From Insolitispirillum peregrinum (lineage in GTDB: Bacteria; Pseudomonadota; Alphaproteobacteria; Rhodospirillales; Rhodospirillaceae): DNA of 64,000 bases. The stretch is taken from the NCBI RefSeq assembly GCF_042665255.1, contig NZ_JBHTCD010000025.1; one strand, given 5' to 3'. The translations under genes and the position numbers were made by a program. The notes beneath the pieces were generated by a model, which saw only the letters and a program-made list of their open reading frames with translations, did not search any database and had not been told where the DNA came from. Shown in pieces: positions 24,430 through 33,124 of this stretch; positions within the stretch are counted from its first letter, which is position 1; each line of letters opens with the position of its first letter.

Positions 24430-25248
24430 TTACACGAACCGGCAGGCAATGGCCCCCAGCGGGCCGTAATCGACATGGAACACGTCACCGGGGCGGGCCG
24501 GAACCGGGCGGGTGAACGACCCGGCCAGCACAATCTGGCCCGGCTCCAGCGCGATGTTGTGCGGGGCAAACCGCTTGCTCAGCCAGCAAATGCCGTTGGC
24601 CGGGTGGTTCAGCACCCCGGCGGCGACGCCGGTTTCTTCGATCACCCCGTTGCGGTACAGGATGGCCGACACCCAGCGCAAATCGACATCCATCGGCTTG
24701 ACCGGACGCCCCCCCAGCACGATACCGGCGTTGGCGGCGTTATCGGAAATGGTGTCAAACACCTTGCGCGGGCGCTTGCTGGCCGGGTCGATCCGGTGGC
24801 AACGGGCATCAATGATTTCCAGCGCCGGGATGACGTAATCGGTGGCCGACAGCACATCGGTGACGCTGACATGCTCGCCCTGCAACGGATGCTTCAGGAT
24901 GAACGCCAGCTCGACTTCCAGCATCGGGGTGATGAAGCGCGAGCAGGGGATGTCCGATCCTTCGGGAAAGGCCATGTCGTCCAGCAGGGTGCCGAAATCC
25001 GGCTCGTCAATCTGCGATGATTGCTGCATGGCGCGCGAGGTCAGGCCGATCTTGTGGCCGATCACCCGGCGACCTTCGGCAATTTTCATCGCCACCCAGG
25101 CTTTTTGCACCGCATAGGCGTCGTCGATCCCCATCGCCGGGTGATCGAGGGATAGCTGACCACAGGCCGAACGGCTTTTTTCGGCGGCGTCCAGCCGCCG
25201 GGCGGCAGCGGTGATCTCATCGGGAGTGAGGGTGAGGGAGGTGCTCAT
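24430..25248 (-). CDS. hpaH: 2-oxo-hept-4-ene-1,7-dioate hydratase
   Basis: A 272-residue protein of the fumarylacetoacetase-like hydratase group (HpaH/MhpD). It shows DDAYAVQKAWVAMKIAEGRRVIGHKIGLTS near 42-70, MLEVELAFILKHPL near 107 (acidic metal ligands) and the ending GPLGAIACRFV. It hydrates 2-oxohept-4-ene-1,7-dioate to the aldol substrate of HpaI. It lies between hpaF and hpaI, separated by a few to 31 bases, as expected for a single operon. Confidence 0.95.
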   Translation of the reverse strand: MSTSLTLTPDEITAAARRLDAAEKSRSACGQLSLDHPAMGIDDAYAVQKAWVAMKIAEGRRVIGHKIGLTSRAMQQSSQIDEPDFGTLLDDMAFPEGSDIPCSRFITPMLEVELAFILKHPLQGEHVSVTDVLSATDYVIPALEIIDARCHRIDPASKRPRKVFDTISDNAANAGIVLGGRPVKPMDVDLRWVSAILYRNGVIEETGVAAGVLNHPANGICWLSKRFAPHNIALEPGQIVLAGSFTRPVPARPGDVFHVDYGPLGAIACRFV

Positions 25249-25252
25249 CGCA

Positions 25253-25642
25253 TCAGGCCTTCTTGAAACGGGCGTGGACGTTGTTGTGCTTGTAGGTGCC
25301 GCCTTCCTCGAATTCGTACAGCTCCATCGACAGGGCGAAATAGCCGCTGGCGAACAGGGGGGCGAAGTGCTCTTTCATCATCTCGAACAGCGCATCACAG
25401 GTCTGTCGTTTGACCTGCTCATCCCGTCCGGCGCCGATTTTCAGGGTGGCGTGGACAAAGGCATAGTCTTCCTCGTCGTCGGCCATCACGTAATCGTTCA
25501 GCTCGATGGCACGGGCGCGGATGCCGCCGATGGGGAACACGCCGTTCTGGGCGATCAGGATCTGGTTGACCTTGCGCAGCATCGCGCGCATGTCGGTGCG
25601 GCCCTTGATGTTGTCGGTGTACTCGGCAATGAAGTGCGGCAT
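25253..25642 (-). CDS. hpaF: 5-carboxymethyl-2-hydroxymuconate delta-isomerase
   Basis: A 129-residue small isomerase of the CHMI family, whose catalytic proline is residue 2 after the initiator methionine (MPHFIAEYTDNI). This fixes the start at 25642 rather than 36 bases upstream. Other family marks are GGIRARAIELNDYVMAD and the ending HNNVHARFKK. It isomerises 5-carboxymethyl-2-hydroxymuconate in the homoprotocatechuate meta-cleavage route. A GC-rich hairpin (25666-25687) separates it from hpaD. Confidence 0.95.
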   Translation of the reverse strand: MPHFIAEYTDNIKGRTDMRAMLRKVNQILIAQNGVFPIGGIRARAIELNDYVMADDEEDYAFVHATLKIGAGRDEQVKRQTCDALFEMMKEHFAPLFASGYFALSMELYEFEEGGTYKHNNVHARFKKA

Positions 25643-25665
25643 GGGACAGGCTCCGTCGGGAGAAA

Positions 25666-25687
25666 GGGGGAGGAGCAAGCCTCCCCC
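25666..25687. other. Intra-operon hairpin between hpaD and hpaF
   Basis: Perfect arms GGGGGAGG (25666-25673) and CCTCCCCC (25680-25687) with a six-base loop. No T-run follows, so it is more likely an mRNA stability or processing element than a terminator. Confidence 0.5.
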
Positions 25688-25702
25688 CGGCAGGTCAGAC
25701 CA

Positions 25703-26563
25703 TCAGGCGGCGATCGGGAACACCGCGTTCACCTGTCCGGTGCCGGCGGCTTCAAAGTATTCGGTGACGATTTCGACCTTTTCGGCGTAGTTTTCACCCC
25801 CCAGAGCGCCCAGCAGCATGGCGGTGTCGTGCATCAGGCCTTCGCCGTGGCAGGCCTTGGCATACAACGGCAGCATGCGGGTGAATTCGGCAAAGCGGCC
25901 TTCCTTCCACAGATCGAGCACCCGCAGGTCAACCTGCTTGTAGAACTCGTTGGAGATGGTGAAGAAATGCTCCATCGTCTTCAGGGTGGTGTTCGGGTGG
26001 ATGGCGTGCGACAGCGACCCCGACGCCAGAATGGCAAAGGTGCCTTCCGACCGTTCGATGGCCTCGCGGATGGCCTCACCGATTTTGGCGGATTCCTGAT
26101 GGTCGTGGACGGTGCACAGGCAGGCCACCGACACCACCTTGAACGCCTGGTCCCCGTTCATCAGCCACATCGGCACCAGCGTACCGTATTCCAGTTCCAG
26201 GCTGGGGATGTGGTGCGCCCGCACGGTGACGCCCTTTTCTTCGGTGGCGATTTTGGCGATCAGGTCACCGACCTCCGGGTTGCCCTGATATTCATAGGAC
26301 ATGTCGCTCAGCAGGTGCGGGAACTCGTTGGAGGTGAACACCCCCTTGAAGTGGGAATTGGCGTTGATGTGATAGGCGTTATTGATCAGCCAGTGCGAGT
26401 CCAGCACGATCACCGTATCAACGCCCAGATCGCGCATCCGCTGGCTGATGGCGCGATGACCATCGCAAGCCTGCTGGCGGCATCCCTTGAACGGGCCTTC
26501 CTGTTCGGACAGGTACATGGTCGGAACATGCGCAATCTTGGCGGCAAAAGCGAGCTTACCCAT
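25703..26563 (-). CDS. hpaD: 3,4-dihydroxyphenylacetate 2,3-dioxygenase
   Basis: A 286-residue class III (LigB-type) extradiol dioxygenase. It starts MGKLAFAAKIAHVPTMYLSE, with the conserved histidine in AHVP; VIVLDSHWL near 52, SVACLCTVHDHQESAKIG near 149 and SGSLSHAIHPN near 180 are further family features. It opens the ring of homoprotocatechuate to 5-carboxymethyl-2-hydroxymuconic semialdehyde using Fe(II). Length matches the enzyme of E. coli C (about 283). It stands between hpaE and hpaF. Confidence 0.95.
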   Translation of the reverse strand: MGKLAFAAKIAHVPTMYLSEQEGPFKGCRQQACDGHRAISQRMRDLGVDTVIVLDSHWLINNAYHINANSHFKGVFTSNEFPHLLSDMSYEYQGNPEVGDLIAKIATEEKGVTVRAHHIPSLELEYGTLVPMWLMNGDQAFKVVSVACLCTVHDHQESAKIGEAIREAIERSEGTFAILASGSLSHAIHPNTTLKTMEHFFTISNEFYKQVDLRVLDLWKEGRFAEFTRMLPLYAKACHGEGLMHDTAMLLGALGGENYAEKVEIVTEYFEAAGTGQVNAVFPIAA

Positions 26564-26585
26564 GGTGACGTCTCCCGGTTTTGGT

Positions 26586-26613
26586 CCCCCCGCCGGTTAT
26601 GAATGGCGGGGGG
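26586..26613. other. Intra-operon hairpin between hpaE and hpaD
   Basis: Perfect nine-base arms CCCCCCGCC (26586-26594) and GGCGGGGGG (26605-26613) with a ten-base loop. In the direction of hpa transcription no T-run follows, so read-through is expected. It may protect upstream mRNA from decay. Confidence 0.5.
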
Positions 26614-26648
26614 CTTTTAGATGAGAACAAAGGAACAAAGGCTGCGCC

Positions 26649-28106
26649 TTACACGCCCCAGCGCGGGATGTGGTGGCTGCCCAGCGACATGCAGACGTTC
26701 TTGACCTCAAGGAAGGCTTCGTAGGAGAAGTGCCCACCTTCACGGCCAACACCCGATCCCTTGATGCCGCCGAACGGCTGGCGCAGGTCACGGACGTTCT
26801 GCGAATTGACGAACACCAGACCGGCTTCGATCCCGCGCGCCATGCGCAGGGCGCGGGCACCGTTTTCGGTCCAGACATACGACGCCAGGCCATAGCTGGT
26901 GTCGTTGGCAATCGCCAGTGCGTGGGCTTCGTCCCTGAACGGGATCACGCAGGCGACCGGGCCAAAGATTTCTTCCTGTGCCACCTGCCAGCTGTTGTCG
27001 ACATCGGCCAGCACGGTCGGGCGGACGAAGTTGCCGTTCTTCAGGTGATCGGGCAGACCTTCCGGCATCCCCATGCCCCCGGCCACCACCCGCGCCCCGG
27101 CATCAATGCCGAGCTGGATGTAGCGCATCACCTTTTGCTGGTGTTCGCGGGTGATCATCGGGCCGACGTTGGTTTCTTCGTTCAGCGGGTCGCCAACCAC
27201 CACCTTGCGGGTCCGTTCGGCCAGACGCTGGACAAAGGTTTCATAGATGCTTTCCTGCACCAGAATGCGGGTGCCGTTGGTGCAGCTTTCACCGTTGTTG
27301 CCATAGACCGACATGATCGCGCCATCCAGCGCCCGTTCCAGATCGGCATCTTCAAAGATGATGTTCGGCGACTTGCCGCCCAGCTCCATCGAATAGCGCT
27401 TCAGGCCGCCAACGCTGGCGATGTGCTGGCCGGTGGCGGTCGAGCCGGTGAATGACACCGAACGCACATCCGGGTGACGCACCAGCGCCTCGCCGACGGT
27501 GGCACCATAGCCGTGAACGATGTTGAACACCCCCGGCGGAATACCGGCTTCGAGGATCAACTGGCCCAGACGGTCGGCGGACAGCGGCGACAGCTCGCTC
27601 ATCTTCAGGACGGCGGTGTTGCCAAAGGCCAGACAGGGAGCGGTCTTCCAGGTGGCGGTCATGAACGGCACGTTCCACGGGGAAATCAGGCCGCACACCC
27701 CGACCGGCTGGAAGATGGTGTAGTTCAGGTGGTCGCTGGTCGGATAGGTCTCGCCATCCACATGCTGGCAGGCATCGGCGAAGAAGTAGAAGTTGTCCGC
27801 CGCGCGCGGTACCAGCATCTTTTTGGTCCGCCAGTACGACTGGCCGGTGTCGCTGCTTTCCAGCCTGGCGATTTCGTCAACGTGCTGGTTGATCAGGTCG
27901 CCAACCTTGCGCAGCAGGCGGGCACGGGTGGCGGCGGGCAGACCGGCCCACTTGGGGAAGGCATCCTTGGCGGCGGCAACAGCGGCGGCGACTTCGGCGG
28001 CCCCACCGGCGGCGATCTCGCAGATCACCTCATTGGTGGTCGGGTTCAGGTTGGGGATGGTGGTTTCGCTCGCCACCTGCTGACCATTGATCAGGTGCTT
28101 GATCAT
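26649..28106 (-). CDS. hpaE: 5-carboxymethyl-2-hydroxymuconic semialdehyde dehydrogenase
   Basis: A 485-residue aldehyde dehydrogenase. It starts MIKHLINGQQVAS. The cofactor motif SFTGSTATGQHIA lies near 227, the catalytic Glu motif is MELGGKSPNIIFED near 250 and the catalytic Cys is in NNGESCTNGTRI near 284. PWNVPFMTATWK near 150 is typical of HpaE. It oxidises the ring-cleavage semialdehyde with NAD+. ATG 28106 is chosen because the homologous N-terminus begins there; the frame upstream is open but lacks a ribosome site. It lies between hpaG2 and hpaD. Confidence 0.95.
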   Translation of the reverse strand: MIKHLINGQQVASETTIPNLNPTTNEVICEIAAGGAAEVAAAVAAAKDAFPKWAGLPAATRARLLRKVGDLINQHVDEIARLESSDTGQSYWRTKKMLVPRAADNFYFFADACQHVDGETYPTSDHLNYTIFQPVGVCGLISPWNVPFMTATWKTAPCLAFGNTAVLKMSELSPLSADRLGQLILEAGIPPGVFNIVHGYGATVGEALVRHPDVRSVSFTGSTATGQHIASVGGLKRYSMELGGKSPNIIFEDADLERALDGAIMSVYGNNGESCTNGTRILVQESIYETFVQRLAERTRKVVVGDPLNEETNVGPMITREHQQKVMRYIQLGIDAGARVVAGGMGMPEGLPDHLKNGNFVRPTVLADVDNSWQVAQEEIFGPVACVIPFRDEAHALAIANDTSYGLASYVWTENGARALRMARGIEAGLVFVNSQNVRDLRQPFGGIKGSGVGREGGHFSYEAFLEVKNVCMSLGSHHIPRWGV

Positions 28107-28152
28107 CGGAATACTCCGTTTGCATCGCATCGGTAAAAAAGGAGAGAGGGGA

Positions 28153-28914
28153 TCAGGCCGCGCCGAAATAGGTGGCGTCATCGACCACCGTGTTGCGCAG
28201 GCGGCCAACGCCAGCGACTTCGGTTTCCACCACGTCGCCCGGTTTGACATCGACAATCCCGTCGGGGGTGCCGGTCAGGATCACGTCGCCGGGCGACAGG
28301 GTCATGAACGACGACAGGTATTCGATCAGCGCCGGAACGCCGAACACCATGTCGCGGGTGTTGCCAGCCTGTACCTGCTCGCCGTTGACATAGGTGCGGA
28401 TGTCCAGCGCCATCGGGTCCGGCACATCGGCGGCATCAACGATCCACGGCCCCAGAACGGTGCAGCCGTCGCGGTTTTTGGTGCGCAGGTTGGGGCGATA
28501 GTAGTTTTGCAGATAGTTGCGGATGGCATAGTCGTTGGCCACTGTATAGCCCGCCACATAGTCATAGGCATCGGCCGCCGACACGTTGCGACCGGTGCGC
28601 CCGATCACCACCGCCAGTTCGCACTCATAGTGCATGAAGGCGGCATCGGCAGGGCGACGGGTGACGGCGCGGTGACCGACGAAGGTTCCCGGGCCTTTCA
28701 GGAAGGCCAGCGGCTTTTCCGGGGCCTTGAAGGCCAGTTCCCTGGCGTGGTCGGCGTAGTTGATCGCCAGCGCAAAGGTGGTCTGCGGTTCGACCGGCGG
28801 CAACCACACCACCTGCTCTTCGTGCAGACAGCGGCCATCGGCCAGAATCACCCGGTCTTCGCTGACTTCGGCGTCATGAATGGCCCCATTATAGGCGACA
28901 CGTGCGCGCTTCAT
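28153..28914 (-). CDS. hpaG2: HpaG C-terminal-type subunit (isomerase/decarboxylase, FAH family)
   Basis: A 253-residue fumarylacetoacetase-like protein. Family marks are ALAINYADHARELAFKAPEKPLAFLKGPGT near 50-80, HYECELAVVIGRTG near 97 (metal-binding acidic residues) and LSPGDVILTGTPDGI near 208. In E. coli HpaG is one 429-residue protein with two such halves; here the halves are separate genes. The ATG directly follows the stop of hpaG1 with no gap, so the two are coupled. It decarboxylates 5-carboxymethyl-2-oxo-hex-3-ene-1,7-dioate and isomerises the product. Confidence 0.93.
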   Translation of the reverse strand: MKRARVAYNGAIHDAEVSEDRVILADGRCLHEEQVVWLPPVEPQTTFALAINYADHARELAFKAPEKPLAFLKGPGTFVGHRAVTRRPADAAFMHYECELAVVIGRTGRNVSAADAYDYVAGYTVANDYAIRNYLQNYYRPNLRTKNRDGCTVLGPWIVDAADVPDPMALDIRTYVNGEQVQAGNTRDMVFGVPALIEYLSSFMTLSPGDVILTGTPDGIVDVKPGDVVETEVAGVGRLRNTVVDDATYFGAA

Positions 28915-29685
28915 TTATTCGGCCTCCGCCAGAGAACATTCCAGGGCTCCCAGCCCGTCCACTTCGATCCTGATCCGGTCGCCCCGGCGGGCGGTGGGAA
29001 CGGCCCCGACCGGATAGCCCAGGGTCAGCACATCGCCGCCGGACAGCGCCATGAAGTCGGTGACGTCAGCGATCAGGGTCGGCAGCGGGCGCACCAGATC
29101 GGACAAGGTGCGGCTGGCCATCAGGACATCGTTGACGAAGGTGCGGATTTCCAGCGTATGCGGGTCGGCAATCTGGTCGGCGGACACCACCCACGGGCCG
29201 ACCGGGCAGGCGCCGTCAAAGCACTTTTCCTGCACCGGCGGGCGGTAGACGCTGGGGTTCGGCTGGCTGAGGTCGAGCACGATGGTGTACCCGGCAACGG
29301 CACTCATGGCGGTGCTGGCCGAGGCGCGCGCCACCTGATGCCCCATCACCGCTCCGATCGAAGCCCCCAGTTCGACGCTGTCGGCATAGGGCGGCAGGGT
29401 GATCACGCTGCCGTGGCCGCGATGGGTGTTTTTCGGCTTGAAATACATCACCGGCACGGTCGGCGGGGCAGCATAGGGCGGCTGGGTCAGCGCCGGGCCG
29501 AACCGTTCGACGGTGGCGCTTTCGTTCAGCAGGGGGCCATAGATCCAGCCGGTGACCGCCGGGGCAAAGCTGCCGTCGGTCAGGGGGATCTGCTGACCGC
29601 CCAGGTCAAGGGACAGGCCGTCGGCGCTGACCGCCGCACAAAGCGGGGCGGTCTGGCCGGGCAGGCTGATGCGGGCAGTGCGCAT
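28915..29685 (-). CDS. hpaG1: HpaG N-terminal-type subunit (FAH family)
   Basis: A 256-residue fumarylacetoacetase-like protein starting MRTARISLPGQTAPL. The core contains MYFKPKNTHRGHGSVITLP near 80, LGASIGAVMGHQVARAS near 105 (the usual acidic ligand segment EXE is altered to ELGASIG) and LSGGDVLTLGYPVG near 220. It corresponds to the first half of the fused HpaG. The altered metal-ligand segment suggests a catalytically weaker or structural role. A longer open frame upstream, into the dctM gap, is out of family and ignored. It lies 54 bases after dctM. Confidence 0.88.
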   Translation of the reverse strand: MRTARISLPGQTAPLCAAVSADGLSLDLGGQQIPLTDGSFAPAVTGWIYGPLLNESATVERFGPALTQPPYAAPPTVPVMYFKPKNTHRGHGSVITLPPYADSVELGASIGAVMGHQVARASASTAMSAVAGYTIVLDLSQPNPSVYRPPVQEKCFDGACPVGPWVVSADQIADPHTLEIRTFVNDVLMASRTLSDLVRPLPTLIADVTDFMALSGGDVLTLGYPVGAVPTARRGDRIRIEVDGLGALECSLAEAE

Positions 29686-29738
29686 GGAGAACGCTCCTGT
29701 TGGGATAAGGCGGGGAAAATGGAGGAGGCGAGGGTGGA

Positions 29739-31070
29739 TTAGCCGGTGATGTGAACCAGCCACAGGCAGATCGGCGGGAAAAACACCAGCGCCACGATGC
29801 GGACCAGATCCGAGGCGAGGAACGGCATCACGCCCTTGGCGGTTTCGATCATCGGAACGTTTTTCGCCAGCTTGTTGATCACGTACAGGTTCATGCCGAC
29901 CGGCGGATGGACCAGACCGATTTCCACCACCATCAGGGCAACAATTCCGAACCACACCGATTTGTCGGCCAGAGCCATGCCGTAGAAATCCAGCCCCATC
30001 ACCACCGGGTAAAAGATCGGGATGGTCAGCAGGATCATCGCCAGCGAGTCCATCACGCAGCCCAGCAGGACATAGACGGCGATGATCAGGAACAGCACCG
30101 CCAGCGGCGGCATACCGCTGTTTTTCACCCACAGCGCCAGCTCGGCCGGCATCTGGGTCAGGGCCAGCGCCGAGTTCAGCAGGTCGGCCCCGATCAGCAC
30201 CATGAAGATCATCGCGGTGGCAATGGCGGTGCCAAAGATGCTCTCGCGCAGGCCCTTCAGCGACAGCTTGCCGGATATCAGCGCGATCAGTCCGCAGGCG
30301 GCGGCCCCGATCGAGGCGGCTTCGGTCGGGTTGGCCCAGCCGCCGTAAATCCCGACAATCACCACCAGAAACACCAGCAACACCGGCAGAACGCTCAACT
30401 GCGAGCGCAGCATCTGTATTACCGGCACCCGCTCGCTGGCCGGACCGGCTTCGGGGTTACGGGTGACAATCAGGCGGATCACCACCATGTAGCCAATGGC
30501 AGCCAGCAGGCCGGGGATGACGGCGGCAACAAACAGCTTGCCGATTGATTCTTGCGTCAGCACGGCATAGATCACCAGCGGCACCGATGGCGGGATCAGG
30601 ATGCCGAGCGTTCCGCCCGCCGCCAGCGTGCCGGTCGCCAGACGGCCCGAGTAATTGTGCCGTTGCAGTTCCGGTAGGGCGACTTGCCCCATGGTGGCAG
30701 CGGTGGCCAGCGACGAGCCGCAAATGGCCCCAAAGGCGGCGCATGCGGCGGTGGCGGCATAGGCCAGGCCACCCCGGAAATGGCCGATCAGCGAGCCCGC
30801 AGCGCGGAACAGCGCCAGCGACAGGCCGCCATGGGTGGCGAACTGGCCCATCAGGATGAACAGCGGAATGACGGCCAGGTCATAGTTCGACAGGCGGGCA
30901 TAGGCCAGCGTGTTGAGGGTATACAGCCAGGCGTTGGTGTCACCGCTGTTCAGGATCAGGTAAATCGCCGAGGCGACGCCGAACATGGCCACCCCGATAT
31001 GCACCCGCAGGGCCAGCAACAGCAACAGAACGCCAAAGCCACAGAGGCCAAGAGTAACGCCACTCATCAC
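29739..31070 (-). CDS. dctM: TRAP transporter large permease (DctM)
   Basis: A 443-residue membrane protein with about twelve hydrophobic segments and DctM features: YDLAVIPLFILMGQFATHGG near 65, AAFGAICGSSLATAATMGQVALPELQ near 110, GGTLGILIPPSVPLVIYAVLTQESIG near 147. Its start overlaps the dctQ stop (ATGA). TRAP carriers take up carboxylates with Na+. As this one heads the hpa operon, its likely cargo is 4-hydroxyphenylacetate or homoprotocatechuate. That assignment rests on context. Confidence 0.92.
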   Translation of the reverse strand: MMSGVTLGLCGFGVLLLLLALRVHIGVAMFGVASAIYLILNSGDTNAWLYTLNTLAYARLSNYDLAVIPLFILMGQFATHGGLSLALFRAAGSLIGHFRGGLAYAATAACAAFGAICGSSLATAATMGQVALPELQRHNYSGRLATGTLAAGGTLGILIPPSVPLVIYAVLTQESIGKLFVAAVIPGLLAAIGYMVVIRLIVTRNPEAGPASERVPVIQMLRSQLSVLPVLLVFLVVIVGIYGGWANPTEAASIGAAACGLIALISGKLSLKGLRESIFGTAIATAMIFMVLIGADLLNSALALTQMPAELALWVKNSGMPPLAVLFLIIAVYVLLGCVMDSLAMILLTIPIFYPVVMGLDFYGMALADKSVWFGIVALMVVEIGLVHPPVGMNLYVINKLAKNVPMIETAKGVMPFLASDLVRIVALVFFPPICLWLVHITG

Positions 31071-31612
31071 GAGGCCTCCTCGTTACACAGGTCGTCACAC
31101 AGGAAAAAGGCACGCACCGCACGGTACAGCCCGCACAGGACCGTCAGGGCCAGCGACGGGATCATCAACAGAACGGGGATCCACAGCGGCAGGGCGGTCA
31201 GGGCGGCAATCTCGCCGCTGTCGCGGCTGTCGAGCATTTGCAGGCCGGTCCGCCAGGCCAGCAGGGTAAAGACGGCGGCCAGCAGGATGTCGGTCACCGC
31301 ATCCATGCGCTGGCGCAGGACCGGGCGGCAGCCTTCGGTAAAGAATTCGACCCGCAGATGGTCACCACGCAGGGTACACAGCGGTAGAAACGCCGCCGAT
31401 GCCACCGCGCATCCCATCTGCATCAATTCCACGTCACCATTGACGGGATGGAACCCCAGCTTGCGCGCAATGATCGACACCAGTGACATACCGATCAGGG
31501 CCAGCAGGATCAGGCCCCCAGCCCACGCCAAAGCCTCGGCGGCAAGGGTCAGCCATCGTTCGATACGGTCGTGGACAGACCGCTCCTCTGGTGGATAGAG
31601 CAATTCGGTCAT
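31067..31612 (-). CDS. dctQ: TRAP transporter small permease (DctQ)
   Basis: A 181-residue membrane protein with four hydrophobic segments and the DctQ pattern: a conserved arginine-rich loop at GDHLRVEFFTEGCRP near 90 and a terminal LTVLCGLYRAVRAF helix. ATG 31612 gives the usual short cytoplasmic N-terminus. It pairs with DctM, whose start overlaps its stop, and together they form the membrane part of the TRAP carrier fed by the DctP protein encoded upstream. Confidence 0.88.
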   Translation of the reverse strand: MTELLYPPEERSVHDRIERWLTLAAEALAWAGGLILLALIGMSLVSIIARKLGFHPVNGDVELMQMGCAVASAAFLPLCTLRGDHLRVEFFTEGCRPVLRQRMDAVTDILLAAVFTLLAWRTGLQMLDSRDSGEIAALTALPLWIPVLLMIPSLALTVLCGLYRAVRAFFLCDDLCNEEAS

Positions 31613-31765
31613 GAATACAGTCCTAGCCTGAAGTGAGGGCGCAGGAAGGGGATCCCCGGCCAGTGGCCGTGAAGCAGGCATCAGCAGGATGCAGGGATCC
31701 CGTCACGGACGCCGGGGCGTCCGTGGGGGAAGCCGATCAGGGAGATATGACCCGAAACGGGCCGG

Positions 31766-32830
31766 TCAGTTCTGAACGGGGAAGTATTTCGCTGACAGGG
31801 CGCGGGCACCGTCCAGCATTGCCTGTCCGTTCAGGCCGCGCTTGGTCACTTCGCCAGCCCATTCCTGATCAATCGAGACGGTCACCGACCGCATCTTTTC
31901 ATAGGTTTCGGCGGACAGCGGATGCACCACCGTACCGGGCAGGCCGGCGGCATAGGTCATGTTGGCGGCGGTGACCTCATCCCACACCCGGCCAAAGGTT
32001 TCAACCAGCGGCAGGCCGGATGTTTCGTCAACAATGGCCTTCAGGTCGGCGGGCAGGGAGTCATACTTCTTTTGATTCATCAGCATGGTCAGCACGGTAC
32101 CAACCACCAGCGGCTGACCGGCGGGCGGCGAGACGTGATAGCGGGTCACTTCGTCGATCTTGGTCGGACGCATCAGTTCCCACGGCATCACGCCACCGTC
32201 AACCACCCCTTTGGAAATGGCTTCGGTCACCTGCGCGGGCGGCATCGATACCGGCACACCGCCCAGCGCCTGCAAGGTCTTGGCTGACAGGCGGGTCGAG
32301 GTGCGCAGCTTCAGCCCGGCGATATCCAGCGGATTGACGATGTCCTTGTTGGCGGTGTGGAACACCGCGCCACCGTCAATATGAACGGCCAGAACGTGAT
32401 AGGCGCTGAATTCATCCTTGGCAAACTGGTTGTAATAGTCCCAGGTCATCCGGCTGCCATCAAGGGCATTGGCAACCATGAACGGCAGTTCCATCGCTTC
32501 GATGGCCGGGAAGCGGCCCGCCGAATAGCCCGGAGCGGTCCACACCACGTCGGCAATGCCGTTGCGCACCTGATCGACCAGTTGCGACGGCGTGCCGCCC
32601 AGCTGCATCGACGGGTAAATCTGGCACACCAGACGGTTTTGGGATTTCTGGGCCAGGGCATCACACCACGGGCCGATCACCTTTGTCTGCGCCGGGGCGA
32701 CGGCAGGCAGGAAGTGGGCAATTTTCAGCACCACCTGATCATCGGCATGGGCGGTTGACGCCATGCCAGCCATGGACAGGACAGCGGTCATCGCTGTGGC
32801 TCGGCACAGGGCGAGAGCGTTAAAACGCAT
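31766..32830 (-). CDS. dctP: TRAP transporter substrate-binding protein (DctP)
   Basis: A 354-residue periplasmic protein with a signal peptide (about 1-29, ending STAHA), then VLKIAHFLPAVAPAQTKVIGPWCDAL. The central LAGLKLRTSTRLSAKTLQALGG region carries the conserved arginine that grips the substrate carboxylate. It is the first gene of the minus-strand hpa operon, 150 bases before dctQ, and faces hpaR across an operator region. It should bind an aromatic acid such as 4-hydroxyphenylacetate, by inference from the pathway genes. Confidence 0.92.
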   Translation of the reverse strand: MRFNALALCRATAMTAVLSMAGMASTAHADDQVVLKIAHFLPAVAPAQTKVIGPWCDALAQKSQNRLVCQIYPSMQLGGTPSQLVDQVRNGIADVVWTAPGYSAGRFPAIEAMELPFMVANALDGSRMTWDYYNQFAKDEFSAYHVLAVHIDGGAVFHTANKDIVNPLDIAGLKLRTSTRLSAKTLQALGGVPVSMPPAQVTEAISKGVVDGGVMPWELMRPTKIDEVTRYHVSPPAGQPLVVGTVLTMLMNQKKYDSLPADLKAIVDETSGLPLVETFGRVWDEVTAANMTYAAGLPGTVVHPLSAETYEKMRSVTVSIDQEWAGEVTKRGLNGQAMLDGARALSAKYFPVQN

Positions 32831-32951
32831 TGTTTCCTCCGTGTTCGGGACGCTGTTGGTTTTTGGTCAGGCATCCGTGCGCCGGTTTGTTTTTGGTCCG
32901 GCATTTTTGTGTCTCGCAACTGCGCTGACAGACATTGCATCTGCGAGATAG

Positions 32952-32989
32952 TTAACATGTTAGGTATCACCATCTCACTAACATGTTAG
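32952..32989. promoter_or_regulatory. Tandem MarR-type operators between dctP and hpaR
   Basis: Two near-identical palindromes, TTAACATGTTAG (32952-32963) and CTAACATGTTAG (32978-32989), are 26 bases apart start to start, so they fall on nearly the same helix face. They lie in the divergent region between the hpa operon and hpaR. Similar sites recur at 34150-34174. They are the probable HpaR binding sites and would control both directions. Confidence 0.72.
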
Positions 32990-33124
32990 CAAGTCAAGCG
33001 CGTTCCTCACGCCAAAAATAAGGATATTGCGGAGGCCATCGGTAGCGGTTGACCTGCCTGCGGTTTCCGGGCATTCCTGCCCCTCGCCGGAGGCGCGTTT
33101 GTTACCGAAAGGGAAGGTTCCGCC

